Part shown: positions 1-12,004 of the stretch, in pieces | How the letters are laid out: each line of letters begins with the position of its first letter | How positions within the stretch are numbered: position 1 is the first letter of the stretch | Assembly: GCA_911728435.2 (NCBI GenBank) | Contig: OU452210.1 | Location: 9,982,001 to 10,046,000 of the forward strand | Source of the DNA: Apoderus coryli | Taxonomy: Eukaryota; Arthropoda; Insecta; Coleoptera; Attelabidae | Direction: 5' to 3' | Length of the DNA stretch: 64,000 bases | Notes under the pieces: generated by a model | What the model was told of the DNA's origin: nothing | The model's database searches: none | Seen by the model: the letters and a program-made list of their open reading frames with translations, nothing else | Translations under genes and position numbers: made by a program

Positions 1-3000
1 TAAGTAAATCAATAACATTCTGTTTATTTAATATATTTGTTAAATATGCGTAATATTTGTTGTCAGAACGTTTTCTCTAATTTGTAGTAATTGTATTGTT
101 TGCACAATTTTCCACTGACGATATCTATATTGACTTACGTCGTGTCTAGACTAAATTGAAAAGCCTTAGTAAACACAAAAAGACTCCTTAAAGGGATTAA
201 TCACTAAAAATTGGTTATTTGTTTTATCATTTGAAACACTTTGACAGTCTACAGCCTCTGCAATATTTGGATACTGTTTGGTGTTCAATATTTTTACTGG
301 TTTTGCAAAAAAATGCCCCGTGCATTGAAACAACATCGCTTGCCAAATATATTTTATTTAATATTTATTCCAATAATCGTACGTTTCGCAGCTTTATTTA
401 CCACCACTTTGTCAACGCTTATAAAGAAACCTGCGAAACAATGCTCTATTTTAATTGAGTTCTTTACAGAACCTTGTCCTAGAACAAACGATTATTGAAG
501 CACCAAGGATAAATAACTTTATAAAAAAAAATTTGGTTTTAAAATAGTTTTTCATTGACCCCGCAAAAAATCCTGTCAACGCTACTGCATCCCGAAATAT
601 TAGGTAATACCTCATCATACCTTACTTCATAAGGTCATTGGCGTTCGTGCATGTCTAGTATATTGTCTGAGTTGAACCTAATGAGCTAATTGTTGCGGCA
701 AACACTTTCGGTGTGATTTACATGCATACGTTTAAGATCAGCTGGCTGATTATAACAGCAATCCGTTTATTGATTATATAGCTTTATACAATATTTATTT
801 AATACTAGCGCAACCTTCAATTATAGGTAACAGTGGCTATTTTATGACAACATAAACTCATAAAAATATTTTATGACTATTCCTTGTTCCGAGAGCTATT
901 TAAAAACATGTGTACAGTTATATTAAATACAGCAAGATAGTAAAAATAAAACCGTAAATTCAAACTCAATTAGTCCTAATTATTTAGATACATATTTTGC
1001 TAAAAAAATTTAGCGATTTTGATTTTATATAGCAAATCACATATTTCTTTAGATTATTTTTAATAATAATTACATAATTGAAAATCTTATAGTGCCTAGC
1101 TGGCACAATCAGAATTTTTTTTAAAAGAAGGTGAAACTGGATCAACATACTGGTTATGGTTAGTTGCCTGGTTGAGCCTTGTAATGTGCGATGTAAGATT
1201 TTTGATCGTATTTCAAAAACTAGCCATAAGTTTTTTTTTTTAATTTTAAATAAAAAATCGACGACCCAATTCTTTGGAGAATAACATTCAAAGAATCATT
1301 GATACTTTACAACTGTATGCCATCATAAACCAGTTTACAAAATGCTCTCTAAAATGAATGAAAATTATTCACCCCTATCACAGGGTTAAGCGAAATAGTA
1401 ATTTCCGTAATAATTAGTAAAGTAAAAATATTTTTCTTAAGATTTTGTTGAACTCCTCAGCCTCCCATATTAAAGGTCAGATGTTCTCATGATTGTACAT
1501 TATTCGACACATAAGAAGTACCTACATATTATCTGAATTATAATTATAGGCTTAAATACAATGATACAGATAATTTATTTGTTTTTAAACACGTTTCACA
1601 CTCAGAAGCAAAAATGTCCAATGACATTGGATTTAATACTTAATAATGACTATGTACTTTTAATTATTACTCTTGATATAGATTTATTTTCATATCATAT
1701 TCTTATTTGCTACAGGAGGGTCGGAAAATAAATAAAAAATATATAATTGGGATATCCCCATAAATAAAAATATTAAAAGAAAGACGGAGACTTTAAACCA
1801 TATTAATTTGCTCATTACAATTTTGTATGCAAGATAACCGCCTACTGCGCGTCTAATTCCCTGCTTCAAGTTTGGTTTATTCTTTTAAACTTTGCGCTTC
1901 ATACACAATCGCAGAAAAAATCTGTGATGTCCCCATTACATAATCTAATGCGACCTGGAAACTTGCTGCCCAGTTTTATGTTTTTATGCTATAGGCTAGG
2001 ATCAATATTTTTGATAAATTCGACACCTAATTTTAACTAAAACTGTAATTAATTATAGGGAATGGTTTTTTATTGTTGTTTGATTTTTAGAAACGTTACC
2101 ACCCAGATGTAATGTTTTTTTTTTTGCAACGTGCTGGCTGTCGAGTTTTTGTTTTATTCATGTTATATTTCGGTCATTCCTACCATTCTTTATTTGGCGA
2201 TGTTTGAGAATACACTAGCCGAACCAGACCAACCAGAAAATTCGCCATAGGGTGTATTTTTTTATGACCTATAATTATTTCTTGTCTACATACCTACCTG
2301 TTTCTTTAGTGGCGTCGCAATAGTAAAATTAAACGAAACCAATTAATTTATTTTCAATTATAGTTATATTAAGTGTTATATGTATTTTTTACCAAATAGG
2401 CTATTAAAATTTAATAAACATTTAAATAAATTATGCTTTTATGTAATGACGTACAGGTTCGTCCAGTTTTATTCCATAATATCCAGACAAACAACTTTAT
2501 TACCAATTTAGTTAGTTGTTATTATAGTTCAATAACCAAACATAGGATTTTTCAATTGTTTAAAATTTCTTTGTTTGTTTAAAAAAATTATTTCCGCAAG
2601 TGTTAATAACGTATTTGAATTTAGAATGTTGATAATGTAAATATTTGTGTAGAATTATTGAAAGTGCATTACAAATATTTAAATAACCTACTCTACTTTA
2701 TTCAAAATTTAATTATTGACTTTTGCGCCAAAATTATTATAGAAAATGTGGGACGATATTATGGCAATATGCAGAATATCTCAGAGTCGAAACACGAGAA
2801 ATGGGAAGAAACCCGTCATATTTAAACAAATTGTTTAATTGAAAATTCCCGAATCTGATGCAAAAATCTAATTAAATAACCCTGGAAATATTCCAAATTC
2901 AAATCAAATTAGAGCACCATCCCGGTATATGGAGATACTACATATTTTTTTCTGTATATTTCAATGAATACTAAAATAACACGAAAATAATTTTGAGTAT

Positions 3001-4285
3001 AATGCCGATGACAAAAATTAGACATCTTCTTTAAATATATATTTTTTAAGCAATCATCATGGACATCTTCAGACTATATTATTTTAGCAAACAAACCAGT
3101 ATTGTTTTTACTTTTTAAATTTCAAACAGATAGGAACGGCAAATTCAGCTGCATCCCATGCTAATCGAAAGTTTAGGCAAAGAAACACTATCAAAACTCA
3201 AGTTAAGTACAGCTAATTTTTCTATGAAATTCAATAATTTTTATTGAATGCCAGCAAATTTATTACCAAATAATACTATTCTATAGAAGTTAAAAATAGT
3301 GTCGTTTTATGGATTATTGAACTGTGTAATAATTATTAATAACTGATGTAATTTCTTTAGTCGTAAACTTTTCCTAAAAATAAATAAAATAATAAATTAA
3401 ATTAGTTAATACAAGTAAAAATATTGCGGTAAAAGGTATATCCAATATGAGGAAAATCCCAACAAATTTCTCTTGATGTTTTTAACGATTCAAAGAAGAT
3501 TCACGAGAAGGATGTACCATCAGGTATTTTGATGTATTATTAATTTATTTGGGACAAGAAAAATTACTGTGATCTACGTGAGTAGCTATGAGGTGTAAAT
3601 TTCGACAGAAAATTATTCATTTTTTAATTAATTTTAATCACTGGAAATGTCACAAGAAAATTCCCCAGGATGTACCATCAGGTAAAGTTTCTGTCATCCA
3701 CATAAGAGGTGGTCTTTTGAATGTGTATTTACTAAAACGTCAAAATTTAGCCAGTCATTTCTCTATTAAGATAAACAAATTGAAATAATATTATTAGAAT
3801 ATCGACTTTGAAGGTATATTTTTCGAAAATATATGAGCTTTGTTTGATGATGAGATATTAGTACAGATGATACTCAAAATGCAAGATAGCATATGGAAAA
3901 TAAACATGTTATGTTATCTTTATGCAGATTTTGATATATTCAGGCCACATAAATTAATGCTTTTAATAATATTTACGGGAAACATCAAAAATATCTTTCA
4001 GCACTTAAAATTAATAATAAGTATTTTATAAGTGGAACAGTTTACTATACTAATTACTATAAACTATCAACATATTTAGATAAAGTGAATTTAATTATAT
4101 TACTACTGAAAATAAGCTAAAGTAGATTGTGTAATACTTTAAAAGCATTGAAGGGGATCATGACTTTTCGATTTAACAACGTTTTATATGTTTTTGAAAA
4201 TAGGAGTTTCTTTAAAGTAGGGATAGCTGATGAAACCTTAATTTCTATATAAAACTGTAAAAGAAACATATTGTACAGCCCGTCA
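1..4285. other. Gene-free A+T-rich flank
   Basis: I see no exon with protein similarity, no RNA gene and no long repeat. The short open frames at 219-498, 3588-3788 and 3840-4031 have low-complexity composition and no recognisable family. The only internal structure noticed is an 18-bp direct repeat at 3509-3526 and 3667-3684. Confidence 0.6.
3509..3684. repeat. 18-bp direct repeat pair
   Basis: The same 18 bases (beginning AGGATGTACC and ending CAGGTA) occur at 3509-3526 and 3667-3684, 158 bp apart. The flanking sequence is only loosely similar. The motif ends in CAG|GTA, which resembles a splice donor, but no coding frame supports an exon. It may be a remnant of a local duplication. Confidence 0.4.
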
Positions 4286-4540
4286 AATTTATTTATTTTT
4301 TTAAATTTTATTTATTCATTTACACCTCAAGCCAATCTTATGATTGGATAGGGTCGTCATTACACAGAATACAACTCTTGATTACAATTCAATAAAAGAA
4401 TAAACAAAACCTGCAGTAGCTATAAAGAACACAGAACAACATGTAAATAACCTGTTATGACAAACAATATGTACAAAAAACGAGAACAAAAAAACAAACA
4501 CAGCTTAAAAAAAAAGCAAAATTATGACAAACTCTAGTAA
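4286..4540 (-). mobile_element. Possible 3' tail of a non-LTR retrotransposon
   Basis: Read on the minus strand, the segment ends in a run of AAATGAATAAATAAA type. The same tail is seen at the 3' end of the Jockey/CR1 copy near 47.63 kb, including the preceding GGGTC/GACCC word. No coding sequence is recognisable, so this is a tail or 3'UTR fragment at best. Confidence 0.3.
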
Positions 4541-6899
4541 TACTTTTTTTATTTGGGGTATTTTATTAAAAACGTAAGAACTTGCACATATAGACTTCCT
4601 GAACATTGTAAAGTTATATTTATCGATGTAACTGCTGTCTCTATTTCTGTTTGAGTAGGTCTTTTTGACTCAGTTTTCATTTGAAACACATGAAGCCCTA
4701 TTTTATAATACACACATGCTAGTCAAAGACTAAAAGCGTAGCCGAAGGGCGGCAAAAGGACTGACCGCTATAGCCAGTCATATTTGGGATTTTTGGATCT
4801 ATACATTTTCATCGGAAATAATTACATTTGTGATTATGGTAATTCAAAAACAAAGGGGCACATGAGGTGGTCCAACTTTGAATTATTTGCAAACAATGAA
4901 TGTTTTTACGTAAATAAGTGTTGCATTTTAATGCAATTTTCTCCATAATAGAAATTAGTAAAACTCGTCGATCAATATTAATTAAATAAGGATTATATAC
5001 GGTTGATAAACAAATTAAATTCAATATAATTTCCTAATTAACATTCAGTTATGAATTATAGTTAGAAAGTGTTTTATAGTTATTATTTTCAGTCAAAGAC
5101 TTACAATTTTTAATGCCTAAACAAAGGCTCAAACAGTAAACTCAACACAAAAGTTATTATAGGTACAAGCATTTAAATAATAAACTTTATCAAATTCACG
5201 TTTACAAGCAATAAATTTAATTTTAAATAAATTATTTTCAACACAATAAAATAATATTTATTCTGTAAAAATATTAATAATTGAACGCTTGCAATGGATA
5301 TTACTTTATCGCATACATAAATGTCAAATTAAATGAAAAGATTAAATTTAATACTACCTTTAGTGCGACCGTACAAAAGAAGTGTCTGTAATAATGGTGT
5401 AGGTATTCATAATAAGGCAGGCAGCATAATTTGACAGAAGTGCTATCAAAATTTAATGCGTGTTCTTGAAAATTGCGCTACTGAAATGCAGATTTTCCTT
5501 ATTATACTTATGTAAATGAGCCGAATATAACAGAAGGATCTAAAATTATGGAAATTATGATTGTTGTCTAAATTACTTTTTCAACCAAATTGGAAACATC
5601 ATGATATTATTATCCAATTTATGTTTGGCAAACAAGATGATGTAAATTTAGAGATCAGTGAAAATTGAAATGCAACAAGCAGTTTTCATATTTTCTTGTA
5701 GCAGTATAAATCTAACAAAGATTCAGATCAGTCGTTCAATTTTCAGAGTAAAATGAAAAATTGAATCATTATCTCCGATTAATTGTTAAAATAAATACAA
5801 AGAGGTGAAAATTCTCCTGAAACAAGCATTAAACCCAAAGAACAGATTGGCATAACTCCCACGTGTGACCGCACTTGTCTAAATTTTTGGAGCCTTAGCG
5901 ATTCATAAAGCCTCAGCTGAATGTTAGTTTCAAGTTTTTGAGGCCGTTCTTTAAGACTTTTGGAACAAATTTTCATACCAAAAACATCATCTTACGAGCT
6001 AATTGATATGCCAGCATTGTGGGGATGTAGCAAATACTTCCCTGTATCTCATTCAGATGTTTTTAATAATTGCTCAACAGTAATTAGATAACTAAATGAC
6101 TGTGAAAGTGTTAGCCGTGTAAGAAAAACTGATTTTGCAATGTATTCAGTCATAAAACTGAAATATGCAGTTGATTATAACACAGAATGAATGAACAAAT
6201 AATTTGCATTTTTAATACCAAGTTTAGAAGTATAAACGAATGATTACTAAACCGGATGGTAGATATTAGATAAAACACTGAATGTAACAGGTCTCTTCTA
6301 CATTTAAAAGAAAAATCTGAAATTTTACCAGAGCAATTTGAGAAGTTATCCAATTTTCTATTTCTAGAGTTTTACCAAAGGTTCAAACTGAAATTACTGG
6401 TTACAAAACTATAAAAAAATACTAACGATTGCATACTCGGAAGTTATTGTGACGCCTGGATGTTGCAAAAGTATTTTTTAATTCCCTCACAATCTCCTTT
6501 GTATGTAGTCAAAATATCCTTCTCAATATAACTGTCAGTTAAATGCCAATTAATTTTGTGAAAATATCGTGCATTTAGCGAGGTATTTCGTCCTTTATAG
6601 GGCGAGTTTCAGTTCACTGACAGTAAAAAATCAAACCTGCAGGCGTCATCTCTGTATATTTGTGGTAAAAAGCTCTAATAAATAATAATCTTCCTTGTTA
6701 CGTTCTTGCTGCAATAAAAATAAGTGAACCAATAATAAATAATAACGCAAATTGCAACAGTAAAATTATATTCAATTTGCTTCATCCGTAATACATTTAA
6801 CCCTATTATACCCACTTACCTAATGTTCTCAGAATTCCTTAATTAATTGTATTGTTATTCTTTCTGAAATTTAGATCATTAATTATTTTTTTAATTATA
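4541..6899. other. Intergenic, nothing recognised
   Basis: A+T-rich sequence. The minus-strand open frames at 4809-5024, 5779-5976 and 6150-6353 show no motif or family resemblance. A short stretch near 4740 (GCGTAGCCGAAGGGCGGC) is locally G+C-rich, but I cannot assign it. Confidence 0.5.
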
Positions 6900-6904
6900 T
6901 TTAC

Positions 6905-7880
6905 CATTTTTGACTCGCCATGAACTGGATGCCTATTCCTAAGCAACCGTCAATCCAAGCAATCAGCCACGGCCGAGTCAAAGTCGAATCCGCGAATTGT
7001 TTCTCAAAGCAATGTACGTGCATGTTGCTAGTTATGGACTATCTAACGCAATCTCATTACCAGCAATCAGAAATTATTTGGGTGTATTCACTGAGACAGC
7101 GAATTTCTCTAGTACAATGCTCATGATAATCAGGTTCTCAAACATCTTCTTCCTGCATGTAAAAAGACAAGACTTCTAAAATTATGTGATACACGTTTCA
7201 TCGAATGCCACGATAGTGGTCTCGTTTTGTTGAGCTTTTTAAAGTATTGTTTGCAGGTTGCAGGACATATCTTTAGCAATAAGGACAGTTTCTTCAATGG
7301 CTTCGACACAGACAGAAAAAGGAGAATTTACAGCTCTTTGTTAGTGTTCAAAAAGCTATTAAGTGTTTACCAATGTCCAAATTCTTGCATGATCTGATAT
7401 CTGCTTTAGAATGTGTGAACGATGTAATTTCTTCGCTGAAAAATCTAAGAGAGATTGCTGATTTGGCGTCTAAAGAAATATTATTTTCGTTTTTGATTTT
7501 GAATCACATTCTACTCGTTTCTCTTTTGCGCTTAACAACCAAACACTCTTAAATGAGCGAGATTAAATTTATTGCTCATATATTCTGAAGCAACAGTTTT
7601 TTGGGAAAATCATCAACAACAATTCAAAAATATCGATCTTGTCTCCATGACAACGATTCAAATGATCTAACCATGTTATATTTGCGGCATAGACTTCCGG
7701 AAAATGTTATTTCACCGCGTACAAAAAAAGGAAATCATGATAAAATTTGCATCGAACTACAGGTAATGTAGATATGTATCCCAATATTCCCCTTAATCAG
7801 TATTTATTTCCAGACTCGTGTGACCTAGCACCTGAACCAATTCCCATCAAATCAGTTTTTAATAACAGACCTTCTTTATT
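6905..7880 (+). pseudogene. Decayed hAT-family transposase (ZMYM1/THAP-associated type)
   Basis: Conceptual translation in shifting frames gives blocks typical of hAT transposases of the group often annotated as zinc finger MYM-type 1-like. About 6997-7179 reads MYVHVASYGLSNAISLPAIR, matching the family pattern 'YVHCASHALNL...IRN'. Next, 7170-7210 reads LLKLCDTRFIECHDS, matching the conserved 'KLCDTRWxERHDS' block. Then 7334-7480 reads through SKFLHDLISALECVNDVI and SSLKNLRE, the helical segment before the catalytic C-terminal part. A frameshift lies near 7212 and stops follow 7480. No terminal inverted repeats or 8-bp target duplication were found, so the ends are unknown. It is a dead copy and not a host gene. 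Confidence 0.7.
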
Positions 7881-8990
7881 TTAGATAAATTTTGCATAAT
7901 TAGCAAAGTTTGACTGACCTTGCATCACAAGGAAAAACATTTTCTTGGTTTTTATCTTTGCTTACTATGCAGCATTTTCCGCATGTGATTCCATATATCC
8001 AAAGATTTATAATGGGAACTACAAAACCATTTAATATAATAAAATCGTCTTCAATATTTATCATCAATATCGGGAAGTTTATATATGTACAGAGGACGTT
8101 ACGTCAACAATATATTCTTCAATGGTATATTCAAATCGATTCGAAACTGAACAAAACACAAATATAATTAAATAAACAGTAAAAATTAAATTAGAATATA
8201 AGGCGCAAAGATTTCAATATTGCTAAAACTTTCCAGTCCTGATCACCTGATGAAGACTAGAAATATTGTTGAAACGTTCGAATAATTTTTATCTGAACCC
8301 AAAAAACCACCCTAGAATCAATTTTATGAAAAAATCTTACGCAAAAAGCCTCCAAGCTATGCCACGTTCGCTTCACTAGCGGACCCCGTATAGAACTATT
8401 TTATTTCAGCTAATATGTTTATATTGTGTATAATTTGGTGCTTTTAATCGTTAGATGTTATGCTTTCTTCGCATTAATACCATTTTATGACACGAGGACT
8501 ACGTGCCGAAATCCCTGTTGCACCCGGATATTTCAATACTGATTAATTATATTCATTAGACCAAAAATTATTGTGTAATTATGATTTGTAGTCATAGATC
8601 AGACGACACCTATATGCAAATTATTAAATTTTAGGTGTAATCTCGATTTTTCGAGTAAATAACGATTTCAATTATTATTTTACACTTCGTAGGCGGTTAC
8701 CAGGGTTTAGTTTAATTGAATTTAAAATACTGAAGGCCAGGCTATAACAAGTTAGTTACTAAATCTGATTGTTATAGAATGTGTATTTTATTACAATATC
8801 AATAGCTATTATAGTAGTACCTAGTCACTTTTTAATTAAAAATGTAAGTGCCTAACAGGGGCGGGATAATATTTTTTACAGCATAATAATTTTTTCACAA
8901 CTCTCATGACAAGAACAGTTAAAAACTTCTAAATCCTAATTTATTATTTTTAATGATAAGGTAAAAAACACATCCATCGCCTGATTTTCT
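7881..8990. other. Intergenic; one hammerhead-like motif
   Basis: No exon was recognised. The segment contains an exact CTGATGA at 8247-8253 followed by GAAACG at 8271-8276, discussed in the findings. The open frame 7910-8167 is probably part of the decayed hAT neighbourhood or chance. Confidence 0.45.
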
Positions 8991-8996
8991 GGTTCT

Positions 8997-9258
8997 GACT
9001 ATTATTGTGTTAACTTTTATAATAAGCTGCCTTCTCACATAAAAAACCTTGGTGGAGTCCAGTTTAACAAAAGAATTAAAATATATTTGATATATCAAGC
9101 TTTTTATGCCTTTGAGGGCTATTTCAGAAGCGATATTGTAAAGTTTTTCTAGATTTTAGTTTGTTTTATTTTGTTACTTTTTTAATTTGTGTAAGCCTTT
9201 CTTTGTTATACTGTAAGTTTGAAGTTTTTGTGGCATAAAATGGTGAATAAATATGTCA
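8997..9258 (+). mobile_element. 3' end of a Jockey/CR1-type non-LTR retrotransposon
   Basis: Frame from 8997 to the TAG near 9150 reads ...NFYNKLPSHIKNLGGVQF... and ends FRSDIVKFF-stop. This is the usual C-terminal tail of the reverse-transcriptase polyprotein in Jockey/CR1-group elements ('hYNxLPxHIKNLxxxxxFKxxLK'). About 100 bp of T-rich 3'UTR follows and ends in GTGAATAAATA, a terminus also seen at about 39.12 and 49.39 kb. The element is 5'-truncated to under 300 bp. Confidence 0.65.
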
Positions 9259-11560
9259 TCCACTATACCTCAATTACTGAATAGACAGTCGCAACTTTAT
9301 CAAAATTCAGAATCCTCATCAACTATCTATATATCTATGGCTTTTACAACCACGGGAATATTATTCTATCAATAAAATAGATTAATTTGCTATCTGGAAG
9401 CCTCCCGATTGATTTTCCTTAATGGTTTTAAATATTTACTAAGTATTAATTTTTCATGTCGTTATATTTATTTGAAACGTGTATTCAAAAAACATTCCTT
9501 CAATCCTTGATTTTTGATATAAATTATATTTATAAGTTTTTGACATTGTAACAAATTAATCTAGGTACTTAATAAAATCAGAATTTCACAATAATGTGTT
9601 GATCCATGTCGAAATAATTTACTAAGCATACAAAACTATAACTATTGGACTAGAAGAACATCCGGGTAACAAGGTTTTTGACACGTAGCAGTTCTTGTTA
9701 AAATAATTATTTCAAGAAAAAAAAATGTTGGGACATATTGATGACAAATTATTTTAGCTAACAACATAAAAAAATCCTCTTACGATAAAATATACAAAAC
9801 ACTTGTAATTTACTCTTTTACATACGTAGGTAAAACAAAAATGTTGTAATAACAATTTATACTTATATCGGAGAATTAAGTAGCATCACCATGGGCGTGC
9901 AGTTATACGTTCAAAATAGGAATTAAACTTTTAAAAATGTCAGGTATTTTTGATAAACTGAGCAGGATCAGTGTTGCTTGAGCCAATTTAAGAATATAAC
10001 TTAACAAATAAATTATGCAACTTGAGATTTTATTTTTCAATATCTTGGTGAAATTAAAATGCAAAACTCTGCAAATATTTTGATATATTGAGTTCTATTT
10101 GAGTATCATACCCACCCTCAGTACTATATAAACTTTATGTTATAAATATTCTTTCTTCTTTCCATTTTTTATTTTTATTTTTGAAATGATTTCAGTTTAA
10201 TTAAAAATAACATATGAAACCTTCTAACATTTTTTTATATTTTTTTTAAATTTTATTTATCTTAAGTATACTGTAGGCTTTTTTGGAAAAATTACGTAGT
10301 GTATAGTTCTAGAAAAGTCTTGGTGGTGTAGAGATTAGCGAAGAAGCGTATATCAAAGTTTCTAAATTACCGCTGAAATAGAAATTAGAGCAGAATCTTC
10401 ATCCTCCTGAAATTTTCCTAATTGAAGAAGGCCTTATCTTGATAGCATGCTGTTGATATGATCCGAGAACTTTATTCAGAATTGCAGAACTTTACGTTGT
10501 TGTTTATTTGAAGCTTGGAGAATAGAGAGAGCCTCATATTTTGCATTGCCGATAGAGAAAAATACTGTTTATGCACTGTGGCTCGAAAAATGTTGGTAAA
10601 GCAATATTGGATTGGATTTCTATATTCACCTCCAAGGAGGTGTGTGCTTATAGTATTTTTTATAAAATTTTGTCCTCAAAGACGTTGAAGCAACCGTTGA
10701 GCGGTCAATACATATATCTTCAACCGCGCAAGTAATTAGAAGTAAATTAGAAATATTTAAATTGACTTTAACTTAACTAAATTACTAGTATTAGTTATTG
10801 TTTTTAGTCTGGCAGTCGACCCCATTATTTAAATAATAAAATAATGAAAATGCATAAAAGTGAAAAGAGCATAACCACCACTTAAAGATTAATTATATAA
10901 AAATAGAAGATGACGTCTTGGAGGGGTGATTCTCTCCAAAAAATATAATACAACAGTGGCTGTTTGTGATGAAAAAGTTTCGCTGAAACTATTTTCTAAA
11001 ACCGCGAGCCCAATATTTTGAACAGACAAGAATCTTAAAAATACAAGGAATACTTTATCATCATAACTAACAAACTAAGCATAAAGCTCTTAGCTTTAAG
11101 CTAAGCAATTTTAGAAGGATAAAATAAATCTACTAATCTGTGATCTAATCTAAGTCATTAAACAGCATGTGATTTAAAAGAAAAAGAAAAATAAAATTAG
11201 CAATATGTGTATGTATAGTCGTCATCTGCTTGGACCCGAATCAAATATTACGTTACCTCAGCTGATCATGAGTTTTCGTTTCGCACTTTCCAAAAATACT
11301 AGGTACAAAGTTTAAAACAAAATGTTTTATTGGTTGGGATTCAATAAATAAATTTATTAAAAACAAGCTATATAGAACATTTAACATGACGTCTGTGAAC
11401 AATATAATATATTATCGTGTATCAAACATAACATCCATAAACAAAAACATCATTAAAATTTGGCACGTAACAAAATTTTCATACGACTATCGATAGATTC
11501 TAAAAGCCCCTCGAACCCCGCACATGTACTTTGATGCACTAAGTGGCGCGCGTGGTGGGG
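9259..11560. other. Intergenic upstream of the TMEM205-like gene
   Basis: No coding exon or long repeat was recognised. Around 10320-10340 there is a word resembling a tRNA A-box (GGTGTAGAGATTAGCG), but no matching B-box follows. Confidence 0.45.
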
Positions 11561-11564
11561 ACAA

Positions 11565-11620
11565 TATATAAAATTATTATAAAAAGACCTACCCTAAATC
11601 TGAGCAGACTATTCATTTGC
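11565..11620 (+). promoter_or_regulatory. Candidate core promoter of the TMEM205-like gene
   Basis: TATATAAA lies at 11565-11572 and a second TATAAAAAG at 11578-11586. An initiator-like TCATTT is at 11613-11618, about 37 bp downstream of the second box. The start codon at 11748 would then follow a leader of about 130 nt. The spacing is slightly longer than the usual 25-31 nt, so which box is used is uncertain. Confidence 0.4.
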
Positions 11621-11747
11621 AATCGTCAACGTGAAGTAGAGTACAGAGTTCATTGAAAGTCTGTGCTTTCGTAATAATTGACAATTGTGTCTTTCAAAAG
11701 TAAATTAACTAAATCGTGTTATTACATAATCTAAATAAATAAATAAA

Positions 11748-12004
11748 ATGTGTATCGGTAGAAGGCCTAGTGATGTGGGTGTGACACCTTTGATTAATTT
11801 CGAAAGGACTAAATCATTTCATGAGGAAAATATCAATTCTATTGAAATAAGCGAGACCGGAGAAAAACTGCTATGGCCTAATAAAAGTAGTGAAGATATC
11901 CAATATGTGGAAGATGTATTAGCTATCTCGACTTACTATACCAAAGTGTTTTTGTTTACCTTAGCTGATTATTACAACGCCTTCCGTCACTCAATTTGCT
12001 ATAA
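11748..12004 (+). CDS. TMEM205-like, coding exon 1
   Basis: Encodes residues 1-85 plus two bases of codon 86. It is hydrophilic and ends ...FRHSICY. The donor is AA|GTAAGTGA. Confidence 0.85.

Noticed and set aside
10320..10400. A-box-like GGTGTAGAGATTAGCG suggesting a tRNA
   Set aside because: No B-box or foldable cloverleaf downstream.
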